NCBI GenBank assembly: GCA_030603805.1
Contig: JAUVXD010000006.1
Span: 1-64,000 of the forward strand
From: Acholeplasmataceae bacterium
Lineage (GTDB): Bacteria > Bacillota_I > Bacilli_A > Acholeplasmatales > Acholeplasmataceae
Reading direction: 5' to 3'
Length of the DNA: 64,000 nucleotides
Shown here: in pieces, positions 26,121 through 35,270 of the stretch
How positions within the stretch are numbered: the stretch's first letter is position 1
Layout: every line of letters starts with the position of its first letter
Program-made: the position numbers and the translations under genes
Notes under the pieces: generated by a model
Databases searched by the model: none
What the model was told of the DNA's origin: nothing
What the model saw: only the letters and a program-made list of their open reading frames with translations

Positions 26121-27146
26121 ATGCAATCTCAAAAAGAAGTTAAGAAAACAAGAACATTGGTTTCTGGTATTCAACCCACTGGAAAACTCACTTTAGGTAA
26201 CTATATTGGCGCACTCAGACAATTTGTCAAGTTACAAGATGAATTAGAGGATACAGAACTCTTCATTTTTATTGCTGATTTACATGCGATTACGACCCCA
26301 CAAGATCGTGTGGAACTGAGAAAAAATATCAGAAGTGTTGCTGCTCTTTATCTTGCTTGTGGATTAGATCCTGCAAAAGTTAACCTTTTTATCCAATCGG
26401 AAGTCATAGAGCACACGATGTTAAGTTATATCATGGAATCCACGGCTTATGTGGGTGAAATGGAGAGAATGACCCAATATAAAGATAAAAAGGGTAAGCA
26501 AATGGAAGGGATTAGAACCTCACTTCTGACATATCCAGCACTCATGGCCGCAGATATTTTGCTTTATGATGCACATATCGTTCCGATTGGAGATGATCAA
26601 AAACAACATCTAGAGCTCACGAGAAATCTTGCAACTCGCTTTAATTCTCTTTATGGCGAAACATTCGTAGTTCCTGAAGGATTTTATCCTGAAACTGGTG
26701 CAAGAATCAAATCTCTCACTGAGCCAGATAAAAAGATGTCTAAATCGGATGAAAACCAAAAATCATATATTTTACTGCTTGATGATCTTGCAATCATTAG
26801 AAATAAGATTAAAAGTGCGGTTACTGACTCAGATACAAAGATTAAATACGATTTAAAGAAAAAAGCAGGAATTTCCAATTTACTGACGATTTATGCCTCA
26901 TTAACTGATTTATCGATTAAAGAGATCGAAAAGAAATACGAGAATTCAAACTATGCAACCTTTAAATCAGATCTTGCTGAAATTGTTGTCGATAGTATTC
27001 GCCCTATTCAAAAAAGATATTTTGAAATCATTAATGATATTAAACTCGATCAAATTTTAACTGAAGGTGCAGAACGTGCACGTTTTGTCGCTCAAAGAAA
27101 AATGCAAAAAGTCTATAAAAAGATTGGATTAGGTCGAATTAAATAA
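26121..27146 (+). CDS. trpS: Tryptophanyl-tRNA synthetase
   Basis: Class I synthetase. The HIGH-like motif is PTGKLTLGNYIG near residue 20 and the KMSKS motif is in DKKMSKS near residue 208. 341 residues from the ATG at 26121, seven bases after AAGGAGG; a TTG one codon earlier is unlikely. It is preceded by a matching T-box. The TGG-only Trp code is consistent with a single normal TrpS. Confidence 0.96.
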   Translation: MQSQKEVKKTRTLVSGIQPTGKLTLGNYIGALRQFVKLQDELEDTELFIFIADLHAITTPQDRVELRKNIRSVAALYLACGLDPAKVNLFIQSEVIEHTMLSYIMESTAYVGEMERMTQYKDKKGKQMEGIRTSLLTYPALMAADILLYDAHIVPIGDDQKQHLELTRNLATRFNSLYGETFVVPEGFYPETGARIKSLTEPDKKMSKSDENQKSYILLLDDLAIIRNKIKSAVTDSDTKIKYDLKKKAGISNLLTIYASLTDLSIKEIEKKYENSNYATFKSDLAEIVVDSIRPIQKRYFEIINDIKLDQILTEGAERARFVAQRKMQKVYKKIGLGRIK

Positions 27147-27153
27147 TCAAAAT

Positions 27154-27190
27154 AAAAAGGATGATTGCCTATGCAAAACATCCTTTTTTT
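27154..27190. terminator. Bidirectional terminator between trpS and the lipid kinase gene
   Basis: AAAAAGGATG / CATCCTTTTTTT stem with T-runs on both strands between convergent genes. Confidence 0.85.
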
Positions 27191-27196
27191 ATGGGA

Positions 27197-28039
27197 TTAA
27201 CCGTGTGCTTTCACTTTAAACTCTTGAACTGGATATTCGACATCGCCATCAAGTTGTACATAAGTCGGTTGGTCTAAACTTACAGATATCTCTTGACCTA
27301 CATAAATTTTGACATACGACTTAAAGATGACATGCCATCCAAAATAAATCGTTGGAAATATGAGAATTAAAAGCCATTTTGGTATTTTTCTGACGACTAC
27401 TAAGTGCAAATCACTGACACTTCTATGTGCTTGAGGTGCAATTTTCATGCCACCTCCATAATAAGCACCATGCATCATACTCACAAACCACAATTTTTTC
27501 TCATGCCATGTTTTCCCATCAATGGTGATATTTCCACTAATTGGCTTAAATTTGAAGAACCCCTCAAAGGCATGTCTAAAATAATTAAGTTTATTCTTCT
27601 TGTACTTAGAGGTATTGACTAAGTGTCCAACAAATCCATCTAAACCTGCACCTGCGCCATTTAAAAAATATCTTTTTTTATGGTTAAACTCAGCCAGTGG
27701 TAACTCTTTTAAATAGGCTGTAATTGGGACAACTTTATCTTTTGTTTTTAAGCTGCGAATAAAATCGTTTCCCGTTCCAGCTTGATACATATATAAAGAT
27801 TGCTTAATCTCTAAATCATAGATCCTGTTCGCTAAATGATTGATGGTCCCATCCCCGCCGACAATAATGATCCGATCATCTTCGTGGCATTCGGAAGCGA
27901 ATGCTTTAACATCATCAATCTCTAAAAGTGAATAACTGACAACAGCATGACCTTGTTTTTTAAGATCATTTGTAATCTTTTCTATAAATTTGGGATTTTT
28001 GCCATTTCTTGATAATGGGTTATAGAGTAGAATGTCCAT
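27197..28039 (-). CDS. Diacylglycerol kinase-family lipid kinase
   Basis: 280 residues. The catalytic ATP motif GGDGTINHLAN (about residues 57-67) and NPLSRNGKN near the N-terminus place it in the DAGK/YegS family of cytosolic lipid kinases, likely recycling diacylglycerol to phosphatidate, the substrate of CdsA. The C-terminal domain ends in VQLDGDVEYP, also family-typical. The ATG at 28039 has AGGAGA four bases upstream and is preferred over the ATG at 28057. It follows tyrS by 8 bases, so it shares the tyrS T-box transcript. Confidence 0.87.
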   Translation of the reverse strand: MDILLYNPLSRNGKNPKFIEKITNDLKKQGHAVVSYSLLEIDDVKAFASECHEDDRIIIVGGDGTINHLANRIYDLEIKQSLYMYQAGTGNDFIRSLKTKDKVVPITAYLKELPLAEFNHKKRYFLNGAGAGLDGFVGHLVNTSKYKKNKLNYFRHAFEGFFKFKPISGNITIDGKTWHEKKLWFVSMMHGAYYGGGMKIAPQAHRSVSDLHLVVVRKIPKWLLILIFPTIYFGWHVIFKSYVKIYVGQEISVSLDQPTYVQLDGDVEYPVQEFKVKAHG

Positions 28040-28047
28040 GGTCTCTC

Positions 28048-29301
28048 CTATTTCCAAACAATGATTGCGTATTTTTTCTTTCCTCGTCTTAAGATGATGT
28101 ATGTCTCATAGAGTGTATCTTGTTTTTTAACAACATACTCTAAATCTGTAATTTTTTGATCATTAAGTGTGACTGCACCTGATTGAATAAATTCTCTGGC
28201 TTCTCTTCTTGAGGATGCGAGCTTTGTTTCAATGAGTAAATCTATCACTTTTGTTTCTTGATGGATAGCTGCAGAATCTAAGGTTTGTTCTAACATCCCA
28301 AATCCTTTTTTGGATAGTTCAGAAAACTCACCAGAAAACAGCGCTTGTGTCACCTTTAATGCTTGATCTAAAGCATCTTTCCCATGAACAAGCATCACAA
28401 TTTCAGAAGCTAAAACCTTTTGAGCTTGACGGAGCTCTGGTGCTTTTTGACTCGCTTCAACCAAAGCTTCAATTTCAGGTTTTGAAAGAAGTGTTAATTG
28501 TTTTAAGAAGTTTTCAACGTCTTGATCGGATGCATTTAAAAAATATTGGTAAAGTTCATATGGCGAAGTTAATTTTTCATCAAGCCATAAAGCACCGGAT
28601 TCACTCTTACCAAATTTAGAACCATCTGCTTTAAGTAAGAGAGGTGAAGATAATCCTACAACAGATGCCTGGTCACCTTCAAGTTTTCGAATGAGTTCAA
28701 GACCTGTCGTGATATTGCCCCATTGGTCAGATCCACCAAATTGAATCTTACAATCATATGTCTTATAGAGGTGATGAAAATCAATCGCTTGAATAAGCAT
28801 GTAGGAAAACTCCGTATAAGATATGCCAATTTCAAGCCTTTTTTGAACCGTATCTTTTGCAATCATATAATTGACTGAAAAATGCTTTCCATAATCTCTT
28901 AAGAAAGAGATCATATCTATTTTACCAATCCAATCATAGTTATTGACAAATATTGCTTTTTTAGGGTCTAAAAACAAAGAGAGTTGATCTTGTATTTTTT
29001 TTGCATTTTGAAGTGATTCTTCTAAAGTCAAAAGCTTTCTTTCTGCGGTTTGCTTAGGATCCCCAATGAGTCCTGTTGCGCCACCAATCAAGACAATTGG
29101 TGTGTGCCCATATTTTTCTAATAACAGCATGCGCACCACTTGGACTAAATGCCCAACAGTTAAAGATTCTCCCGTTGGATCAAAGCCACAGTAGAACTTA
29201 ATTTTGTCATTATCTAAAAGCTCTTGAGCTTTTGCTTCATTGCTTACGTCTTTAATTAAGCCACGCCAGATCAGTTCATCATATAGTTTCATGTTATTCA
29301 T
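28048..29301 (-). CDS. tyrS: Tyrosyl-tRNA synthetase
   Basis: Class I synthetase. [14 protein letters not shown] (HIGH-like, about residue 40), [12 protein letters not shown], and the KFGKSESG (KMSKS-like) motif near residue 230 are present, with a C-terminal S4-type RNA-binding domain (about residues 350-415). 417 residues, normal. A Tyr T-box precedes it; a lipid kinase gene follows. Confidence 0.96.
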   Translation of the reverse strand: MNNMKLYDELIWRGLIKDVSNEAKAQELLDNDKIKFYCGFDPTGESLTVGHLVQVVRMLLLEKYGHTPIVLIGGATGLIGDPKQTAERKLLTLEESLQNAKKIQDQLSLFLDPKKAIFVNNYDWIGKIDMISFLRDYGKHFSVNYMIAKDTVQKRLEIGISYTEFSYMLIQAIDFHHLYKTYDCKIQFGGSDQWGNITTGLELIRKLEGDQASVVGLSSPLLLKADGSKFGKSESGALWLDEKLTSPYELYQYFLNASDQDVENFLKQLTLLSKPEIEALVEASQKAPELRQAQKVLASEIVMLVHGKDALDQALKVTQALFSGEFSELSKKGFGMLEQTLDSAAIHQETKVIDLLIETKLASSRREAREFIQSGAVTLNDQKITDLEYVVKKQDTLYETYIILRRGKKKYAIIVWK

Positions 29302-29317
29302 ATCCTTTCTATTTAAG

Positions 29318-29510
29318 AAAAAACGCCCAAAGAGATTGACTCTAAGGACGAAATCATTCGCGGTACCACCTTAGTTCCAGAAAAAAATTCTGGCACTTCA
29401 TTGTTCGTGATCTCCATGAATGTATTTCAAGCCTTGTTTTCTCCTCATGTTACACCCTCATGAAGTCTCTAGGTTAGGTTTTCAAGTCTCTACTTAATTC
29501 ATTTCTTCGA
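29318..29510 (-). ncRNA. T-box riboswitch, Tyr specifier (tyrS leader)
   Basis: On the minus strand: stem I ending in GAAA-TAC-ATTC with the TAC specifier at 29422-29424, T-box AAGGTGGTACCGCG at 29359-29372, and a terminator (CGTCC..AGAG / CTCT..GGGCG plus T-run, 29318-29350). No good promoter was found between the LacI-type gene stop and stem I, so the leader may be transcribed from the regulator gene's promoter. Confidence 0.93.
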
Positions 29511-29515
29511 TCGAT

Positions 29516-30514
29516 TTAATTATTGGTTGTTTGACGTTTCACGATATAGTGTGGGAGTGTAATTCTAATGTTGTCCACATCTTTTTGATTCATCAGTTTG
29601 GTTAAAAGTCTCATAGAGACAGCACCAATATCATACACTGGAACATCAATCGATGTCAAGGTTGGACGTGAAAGTAGTGCATATTTTGTATTTTGGAAAC
29701 CTGCAACAGCAAGATCTCTAGGCACAAGTCTACCATTATCTCTTGCAATATTCATAAATGATACGGCAATCGAGTCTCTAACGCCAATGGCTGCATCAAT
29801 TCGTTTGTCTGAGAAAAAGGTTGAAAAATGTTGACGATTAATGTTTGTATCGCCGCTCGTTCTAAAAATCTTAGGCTCAAGCCCAGCTTCTTCCATAGCT
29901 CTGGTATATCCAGCTTCTTTTTTATCATTGACTGAATATCTTCTTGCTGTTGAAAGGAGATAGATATTTTGACGATGATCGCTAATCATAAGTTTCGTAA
30001 TTTCATAGCCCGCTTTTTCATAATCAATTGAGACGGTTGGGACATCTGGATCATCTGAAACGACATTTGCAAACACAAATGGTATACCATTGGAATTAAA
30101 CATGCGTTTAATGTCATCAACACGCTTTTCATTAAGTTCATCATTGAGATAAAGCACGCCATCGACTTGTTCAGCGACGATGTCATGGAGTGTATCCATC
30201 ACATCCATATCTTCACGAATTGAAAAAAGCTTAATTGAGTACTTGTAATTTTGTGCAATATCACTAATACCACCAAGCATTTCAGCAACCGATGCTCTGG
30301 TAATATCAGAAATCACAACACCAACAGTCGTGGTTTTTCTGCTTGCAAGTCCTCTTGCAATGACGTTCGGGCGATAGCCAAGTTCTTTGATCACTTTCAA
30401 AACGCGTTGTCTTGTTTCTTCTTTGACCTTTTCAGGATTATTTAAGACACGTGATACTGTTGCTAGTGATACACCAGCCGCTCCAGCGACGTCATAAATG
30501 GTTGCGTTACTCAA
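29516..30514 (-). CDS. LacI-family transcription regulator, CcpA-like
   Basis: 332 residues. N-terminal helix-turn-helix ATIYDVAGAAGVSLATVSRV, hinge RPNVIARGLASRKTTTVG, then a periplasmic-binding-protein-like effector domain. The start is very like CcpA (M-S-N-x-T-I-Y-D-V-A), and the hinge R-G-L-A-S-x-K-T-T-T-V-G-V is CcpA-like, so carbon-catabolite control with HPr-Ser-P (ptsH is in this window) is plausible. TTG at 30514 with GAGGTGAT upstream gives this start; an ATG at 30535 adds 7 residues not in the family. Specific regulon unproven. Confidence 0.82.
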   Translation of the reverse strand: MSNATIYDVAGAAGVSLATVSRVLNNPEKVKEETRQRVLKVIKELGYRPNVIARGLASRKTTTVGVVISDITRASVAEMLGGISDIAQNYKYSIKLFSIREDMDVMDTLHDIVAEQVDGVLYLNDELNEKRVDDIKRMFNSNGIPFVFANVVSDDPDVPTVSIDYEKAGYEITKLMISDHRQNIYLLSTARRYSVNDKKEAGYTRAMEEAGLEPKIFRTSGDTNINRQHFSTFFSDKRIDAAIGVRDSIAVSFMNIARDNGRLVPRDLAVAGFQNTKYALLSRPTLTSIDVPVYDIGAVSMRLLTKLMNQKDVDNIRITLPHYIVKRQTTNN

Positions 30515-30550
30515 AAAAATCACCTCAAATTTCATCTCTTATAATAAGTC

Positions 30551-30579
30551 ATTATAACATTTTATGTAAAGGCTTTCAA
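30551..30579 (-). promoter_or_regulatory. Promoter of the CcpA-like regulator gene
   Basis: TTGAAA (30574-30579), 17-base spacer, TATAAT (30551-30556) on the minus strand. Confidence 0.72.
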
Positions 30580-30586
30580 GTGTTTT

Positions 30587-30602
30587 ATGAAAATATTTTC
30601 AT
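30587..30602. promoter_or_regulatory. 16-bp perfect palindrome upstream of the regulator promoter
   Basis: ATGAAAATATTTTCAT lies 8 bases upstream of the -35 of the LacI-type gene. Its shape matches a LacI-family operator, but the central CG typical of cre sites is replaced by TA. It could be an autoregulatory site. Confidence 0.35.
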
Positions 30603-30610
30603 TCGCTTAC

Positions 30611-30640
30611 AAAAAAATAAAGAGGCATATAGCCTCTTTA
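30611..30640 (-). terminator. Terminator of rplS
   Basis: AAAGAGGC TATAT GCCTCTTT stem followed by ATTTTTTT on the minus strand. Confidence 0.88.
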
Positions 30641-30646
30641 CCAAAC

Positions 30647-31003
30647 TTATCGTTTTTCTTTGATTCTTGAAGCTTTTGCAGATAGCGTACGGATATAATG
30701 CAGTTTCGCACGTCTAACCTTACCTTGACGAGATACCTCAATTTTCTCAATTGATGGTGAATGTACTGGGAAAGTACGTTCTACTCCTATACCATAGGAT
30801 ACTTTACGAACTGTAAATGTTTCAGAAATGCCTCCGCCTTGTCTTTTAATCACAAGACCTTCGAACAACTGAATACGTTCACGGTTGCCTTCCTTAATCT
30901 TAACGTATACCTTGACGGTATCTCCTGCGTTAAAACTAGGAACATCCTTGATATATGAGCTCGTAATAGCTTCAATTAATGCCTGACCTTTTAATCTTGA
31001 CAT
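30647..31003 (-). CDS. rplS: Ribosomal protein L19
   Basis: Large-subunit protein at the subunit interface. F-x-x-G-D-T-V-x-V-x-V-K ([20 protein letters not shown]), [12 protein letters not shown] and [11 protein letters not shown] are diagnostic. 118 residues, normal. In Bacillus it directly follows trmD; here an LtaS-like gene lies between, and rplS has its own promoter and leader. Confidence 0.97.
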   Translation of the reverse strand: MSRLKGQALIEAITSSYIKDVPSFNAGDTVKVYVKIKEGNRERIQLFEGLVIKRQGGGISETFTVRKVSYGIGVERTFPVHSPSIEKIEVSRQGKVRRAKLHYIRTLSAKASRIKEKR

Positions 31004-31075
31004 ATTCGACTCACTCTCTTTCTTCCAATGTTCATGTTCTAGTGACAGCGGACCATTGTGCTAATTTGATACGGC
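31004..31075 (-). ncRNA. rplS 5' leader (probable L19 leader)
   Basis: About 70 bases between promoter and start contain GGTCCGCTGTCAC and, just before the coding region, CATGAACATTGG, which I recall from the L19 leader class of Firmicutes. The leader is presumed to bind L19 or otherwise regulate it. Assignment is from memory of a few conserved positions. Confidence 0.5.
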
Positions 31076-31081
31076 TTTTTA

Positions 31082-31110
31082 ATTATAACAAAGTTATAAA
31101 CAAGTTTCAA
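31082..31110 (-). promoter_or_regulatory. rplS promoter
   Basis: TTGAAA (31105-31110), 17-base spacer, TATAAT (31082-31087) on the minus strand. Confidence 0.75.
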
Positions 31111-31121
31111 GTCATAATACA

Positions 31122-33005
31122 CTAATTCTCATCGATTGACTCAGAATTGACGGAAACTTCGTAGTAAAATGGGTTTTCATACGCAAAGTAGTTTGAAAAC
31201 ATTAACATTTCAAAAAATTCGATGGTACGATAGATTTCAAGTTTCTTTTCTAAGAAAGATTCATCAGAGAGTTCACCTTGAACCACAACATCAAATTGGA
31301 CCATATGAGTCAGTGATATCCAGTTGGAATGCGATGTGATGATGGGTTTATCTAGTCTGTTTTCTAAAAAGATGCTTTGTCCATGATAGAAATCTTGATA
31401 ATAGGGTATGCCTAAGAGATCCATAATGGTTGGTGCAATATCATAATGGGATGATAAGGTTGAATTAATGCCTGGCTCTAAATCAGCTGAGTAAATCAAG
31501 AAAGGTAACTTATCAACTTCATAGGGTATATCGCTATTGGGTGTTTTTTCAAAAGTAATTGGTAAACTAGAGTAATTTTTGTGATCACTATAGAGAACAA
31601 TCACTGTTGATGATAATAAATTCTTTTGTTCGAGATCGTCTAATAAGATGCCTAAGCCCTTATCAAAATCCATTTGGGCTGCTGTAATGGTTCTAAATTC
31701 AAGGGATTCATCGATATAATCTGGATCCAAGTCTAGTAAATCATAATATTCTTTAAGCTCATTACGATATTTATTATGTGGACCATGTGGGGTAACAGTA
31801 ATTACAAAGCTATAAAATGGATCATCTTGGATAGGGACAATAAAATCTTTAAACTGATCAAACATCATAGAGTCAAGAGGCCAGTAATCACCTGGTTCAA
31901 TCACCATTTCTTCAACAGCTCTAAAGGATTCAAAGCCTAAGGATTCATGCATCACATTTCTATTAAAAAATGTGCCATAGAAATTGTGGAATGAATTTGC
32001 TGTATATCCCACACGTTTAAGCATATTGGGCAGTGCCGTAGGATAGGCATTCGTTCCCCTTGAATACATGAAGTTATCTGCTTGGAAATACATCATCGAT
32101 GTGAGTGACTTAAACTCAGAATCATATGTATAGTCTGTTTTTGCTGCCACATAGAAGTTATCAAAAACAACACTTTGTGATTTCAATCGATAATAATTTG
32201 GAGTGTATGTTTCAGTAAATGCATAATCTTCACACGTTTCACACATAATCATGATGACGTTTTTACCTTCAAGCAAACCAAAGAAATCAGATTGTGGTGC
32301 AAGTGTGTCAGTAACTTGTTCATTGATTTTTGAAATATAGTCCTCTCTATAAATGATTGGACGAATGGCATTTGTTGTAAACGTCACGATATCTCTCATG
32401 TGATATGTAATTGATCCAAACTTTTGAACAAACAAACTCTTGTCCGCAGCGGTATCAAAGGTGAGTGCATCGGCTTCACTGATCAATTTAGGGCTTAAAG
32501 ATAATCCAATAATAGAAATACTTAAATAAATGAATTTAACTAAACGATGCTGCCCTTTTTGCTCAGGTTGTAATTTTACTACCTTATATAATGCTCTGAT
32601 TGCGACAACCACAAATGTAAAAATAGCAATCCAAATAAAGATGTTGTACGCCGATAGTGGGTTATATTTAAGACCAATTCTCATGGTGTTTTTGCCTGAT
32701 TCCAAAAGCATAGCAATCGACGTCACGTCCTGTTTGAACTTATAAAGTGTACTATCTGTGACAAAGAAGGTAAACATAATTAAGATGTAAATGAAATATG
32801 CAATGTAGCGTCGTTTGTTGTTATTAATGAATGAAAAAACTGATAAAACAATTGCTACATTAAAAAACGCAATCAGCCAGTGTGAAAGTGTTACACCAAA
32901 ACCGTAGCGTAGGATAAAAATAAAATCAAAAGTAAGCACAATAAAAGCAACCAAAAGGAACTCAACGAGATGACTCTTTTTAGCTAATTCTTTGATGCGA
33001 TTCAT
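31122..33005 (-). CDS. LtaS-like membrane sulfatase-fold enzyme
   Basis: 627 residues: five membrane helices in the first 210 residues, then an extracellular alkaline phosphatase/sulfatase-fold domain. Catalytic signs: the metal Glu in NVIMIMCETCED (about residue 257), the Thr-bearing KTDYTYDSEF, HGPHN, and the D-H pair in VLYSDHKNYS. LtaS polymerises glycerol phosphate from phosphatidylglycerol onto a glycolipid. In a probably wall-less cell the product may be a phosphoglycolipid or a modified lipoglycan; that is inference. Confidence 0.8.
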   Translation of the reverse strand: MNRIKELAKKSHLVEFLLVAFIVLTFDFIFILRYGFGVTLSHWLIAFFNVAIVLSVFSFINNNKRRYIAYFIYILIMFTFFVTDSTLYKFKQDVTSIAMLLESGKNTMRIGLKYNPLSAYNIFIWIAIFTFVVVAIRALYKVVKLQPEQKGQHRLVKFIYLSISIIGLSLSPKLISEADALTFDTAADKSLFVQKFGSITYHMRDIVTFTTNAIRPIIYREDYISKINEQVTDTLAPQSDFFGLLEGKNVIMIMCETCEDYAFTETYTPNYYRLKSQSVVFDNFYVAAKTDYTYDSEFKSLTSMMYFQADNFMYSRGTNAYPTALPNMLKRVGYTANSFHNFYGTFFNRNVMHESLGFESFRAVEEMVIEPGDYWPLDSMMFDQFKDFIVPIQDDPFYSFVITVTPHGPHNKYRNELKEYYDLLDLDPDYIDESLEFRTITAAQMDFDKGLGILLDDLEQKNLLSSTVIVLYSDHKNYSSLPITFEKTPNSDIPYEVDKLPFLIYSADLEPGINSTLSSHYDIAPTIMDLLGIPYYQDFYHGQSIFLENRLDKPIITSHSNWISLTHMVQFDVVVQGELSDESFLEKKLEIYRTIEFFEMLMFSNYFAYENPFYYEVSVNSESIDEN

Positions 33006-33204
33006 GATTTCCCTTCTTTCTTTTTAGTGTTCTATAGAATATAGACAATATTCCTACATGTATATCTTATACCTTTTTGCCGTAAATTGCAAGTTGCAAA
33101 ACTTACGTTATTTTTACCAAACCTTGACATAGAACTGATTAAAAAGTATCCATTCCTAACTGAAAAATGGAATTAAGTTACGTAAATAAATGACCTATCT
33201 TAAC

Positions 33205-33225
33205 AAAAAAGTAGGCCTTGCCTAC
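33205..33225 (-). terminator. Terminator of the rpsP-trmD operon
   Basis: GTAGGC / GCCTAC stem followed by TTTTTTG on the minus strand, overlapping the trmD stop codon. Confidence 0.82.
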
Positions 33226-33956
33226 CCATTTGATTTCTTTAATTGGATGATTTCATCTAAGATTTTTTTTTCTAAATCAGATAATTCAATATCCTTAATT
33301 AAGTCTGGTCTTTTTTGATAGGTCGATTGAATACTTTGAACTTTTCGCCAGGTTTCAATGGCTTGATGGTTACCTGATTTTAATACCTCTGGAACTTGAT
33401 AACCTTTATAGGTTTCAGGTTTGGTATATTGTGGATATTTTAACCATCCTTTTTGAAGTGAATCCTCTGCCATAGAGTCTTCATGGATGACTTCAGGGAT
33501 GAGTCTAGTCACAGCATCCGTTAGGATCATCGCTGGAATTTCTCCCCCTGTCAGCACATAATCACCAATTGAGATTTCTTCGTCAATTAATTGTTCAACT
33601 CTTGCATCAATGCCTTCATAATGGCCACATAAAAGGATTAGATGGTTTTCTTTTGATAATTCAGTTGCTTTCTTTTGGGTCAAGAGTATACCTTGAGGTG
33701 ATAACATAATGACTTTTGCATCCGATGTTTTCTTAAGCTTTTTGATGACATCGTAAAAAGGTGGAAATTGCATGAGCATACCTGCACCTCCACCATAAGG
33801 TGTATCATCAACTTTTTTGTGCTTATTGTGGCTATAATCTCTAAGTTGATGCGTATTAATTTGAACTAGATTTGCCTCAAGTGCACGTTTGATGATGGAT
33901 GTTTTTAAGAATGGTTCAAAAAACTCTGGAAATAGAGTCACAATGTCGATAATCAT
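33222..33956 (-). CDS. trmD: tRNA (guanine37-N1)-methyltransferase
   Basis: SAM-dependent SPOUT enzyme that makes m1G37 in tRNA and prevents frameshifts. YGGGAGMLMQ, LLCGHYEGIDARVE and EISIGDYVLTGGEIPA form the knot that binds SAM. 244 residues, normal. Overlaps rimM by 4 bases in the rpsP-khpA-rimM-trmD operon. Confidence 0.97.
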   Translation of the reverse strand: MIIDIVTLFPEFFEPFLKTSIIKRALEANLVQINTHQLRDYSHNKHKKVDDTPYGGGAGMLMQFPPFYDVIKKLKKTSDAKVIMLSPQGILLTQKKATELSKENHLILLCGHYEGIDARVEQLIDEEISIGDYVLTGGEIPAMILTDAVTRLIPEVIHEDSMAEDSLQKGWLKYPQYTKPETYKGYQVPEVLKSGNHQAIETWRKVQSIQSTYQKRPDLIKDIELSDLEKKILDEIIQLKKSNG

Positions 33957-34444
33957 AACATACCCTCAATTGGTGTAATGATAATTTTATCTTTTTCAAC
34001 CGATTTAACAAAGACTTTTAAAAATGGAATCAGTACTTTTTTACCGTCTATTTTAATGATTTCAAGCAAGTGTCCTTGAGGAACCTCAATTAAACTATTA
34101 ACTGTTCCGATTTTTGTCATATCTTCTAAATAGACATCTTGATCAATTAATGATGTATAGTGATAGTCATCTTCTTCTAGCTCATTTTCAATTGACTGAT
34201 CTGAGTAAAGATCTAAACCTTTATAGATCAAGATGTCATTGATGTTATCAAATCCTTTAAACTTGACAATGAGTAAATTGGCTTGTGGTCTCACACGTTC
34301 GACTACAAAAGTTTTTTTAATGCCTTGATGAAGTGTATAAACTTCAGCGCCAATGAAAAAGCGGTTAAAATCACTTAAATTGTAGATTTTAACCTCTCCC
34401 TTAATGCCGTGTGTATTTGTAATTTTACCAATGTGATACATCAT
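33953..34444 (-). CDS. rimM: Ribosome maturation factor RimM
   Basis: Assists 30S head assembly through S19. N-terminal IGKITNTHGIKGEVKI is diagnostic, and the PRC-barrel half includes VPQGHLLEI and VLIPFLKVFV. ATG at 34444 was chosen with AAGGA five bases upstream; ATGs at 34450 and 34441 also exist. 163 residues. Operon with trmD and khpA. Confidence 0.92.
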   Translation of the reverse strand: MMYHIGKITNTHGIKGEVKIYNLSDFNRFFIGAEVYTLHQGIKKTFVVERVRPQANLLIVKFKGFDNINDILIYKGLDLYSDQSIENELEEDDYHYTSLIDQDVYLEDMTKIGTVNSLIEVPQGHLLEIIKIDGKKVLIPFLKVFVKSVEKDKIIITPIEGML

Positions 34445-34452
34445 GCTCATCC

Positions 34453-34701
34453 TTAAAATGAGTCAATATCAATTTGCACGCGCTTACCTTCTTTGGAAGC
34501 ACCTGCATAGACGATGGTGCGCATTGCAGAGGCAATTTTGCCACCTTTTCCAATCACACGTCCTAAATCAGCTTCATTGACTAAAAGCTGAATGATGATG
34601 GTTTCTTCATCATTTGATAAGATTTTAACTAATACATCATCTGGGTTAACGACTAATGGCATTATCATATTTTTGATGAGTTTTTCAAAATCAACCGCCA
34701 T
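34453..34701 (-). CDS. khpA: KH-domain RNA-binding protein
   Basis: 82 residues, a single KH domain with the G-x-x-G loop in RVIGKGGKIASAMRT. KhpA pairs with KhpB (Jag) in Firmicutes and binds many RNAs. It sits between rpsP and rimM, the same place as in Bacillus. Confidence 0.93.
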   Translation of the reverse strand: MAVDFEKLIKNMIMPLVVNPDDVLVKILSNDEETIIIQLLVNEADLGRVIGKGGKIASAMRTIVYAGASKEGKRVQIDIDSF

Positions 34702-34718
34702 GATAAGTTCCCCCTTTA

Positions 34719-34961
34719 TTATTTACTTAATACGCTATACTTCTTAAATAAACTTTTAACAGTATCTGTTGGTTGTGCACCATTTCCAATCCATTTTTGT
34801 ACTTTCTCAGCATCGACTGAAACTTTGCCTAAAAGTGGCTCGTAAGTTCCTAAAATGTCTAAGAATTTTCCATCTCTTGATCTGTTTGATTCACTTGCAA
34901 CAATTCTGTAGTATGGTGTCTTGTGTGCACCAAAACGTTGTAAACGTAGTTTAACTGCCAT
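34719..34961 (-). CDS. rpsP: Ribosomal protein S16
   Basis: 80 residues. [21 protein letters not shown] and [14 protein letters not shown] are diagnostic. First gene of the rpsP-khpA-rimM-trmD operon with a strong promoter upstream. Confidence 0.98.
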   Translation of the reverse strand: MAVKLRLQRFGAHKTPYYRIVASESNRSRDGKFLDILGTYEPLLGKVSVDAEKVQKWIGNGAQPTDTVKSLFKKYSVLSK

Positions 34962-34995
34962 GATATTATCTCTCTTTCATATTTTGTACATGTTC

Positions 34996-35023
34996 ATTAT
35001 ACAGTTTTTTTTATGTCTGTCAA
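34996..35023 (-). promoter_or_regulatory. rpsP operon promoter
   Basis: TTGACA (35018-35023), 16-base spacer, TATAAT (34996-35001) on the minus strand. Confidence 0.85.
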
Positions 35024-35042
35024 GTCTTTTTACTTAACAGGT

Positions 35043-35270
35043 TTAAAAATTTAAATTTGCATCATAAAGTTGTGACGGTCCAACAAATTTAAAACCCTTG
35101 ACATCTTTAAGTTGTTTTTTCAAATTAGCTTCTATTTCTTTATCACCATAACAAACCGCATAACCTTGTTTTTCTGAAATATAAGTGATATCAACAGGTA
35201 ATGATTGAAGTTTTTCTAAAACATGTTTTCCTTGAAAAAAGACAACATATTGCATTCGGTTAGCGTACAT
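35043..35270 (-). CDS. ylbG: YlbG family protein (DUF2129)
   Basis: 75 residues, with R-x-x-Y-V-V-F-x-x-x-K at the start (NRMQYVVFFQGKHVLEKL) and the Y-x-S-E-K-Q-G-Y-A-V-x-Y core, as in YlbG. It overlaps the ylbF end by 11 bases, the same pair as in Bacillus. Start at 35270 follows AAGGAGG. Molecular role is unknown. Confidence 0.85.
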   Translation of the reverse strand: MYANRMQYVVFFQGKHVLEKLQSLPVDITYISEKQGYAVCYGDKEIEANLKKQLKDVKGFKFVGPSQLYDANLNF

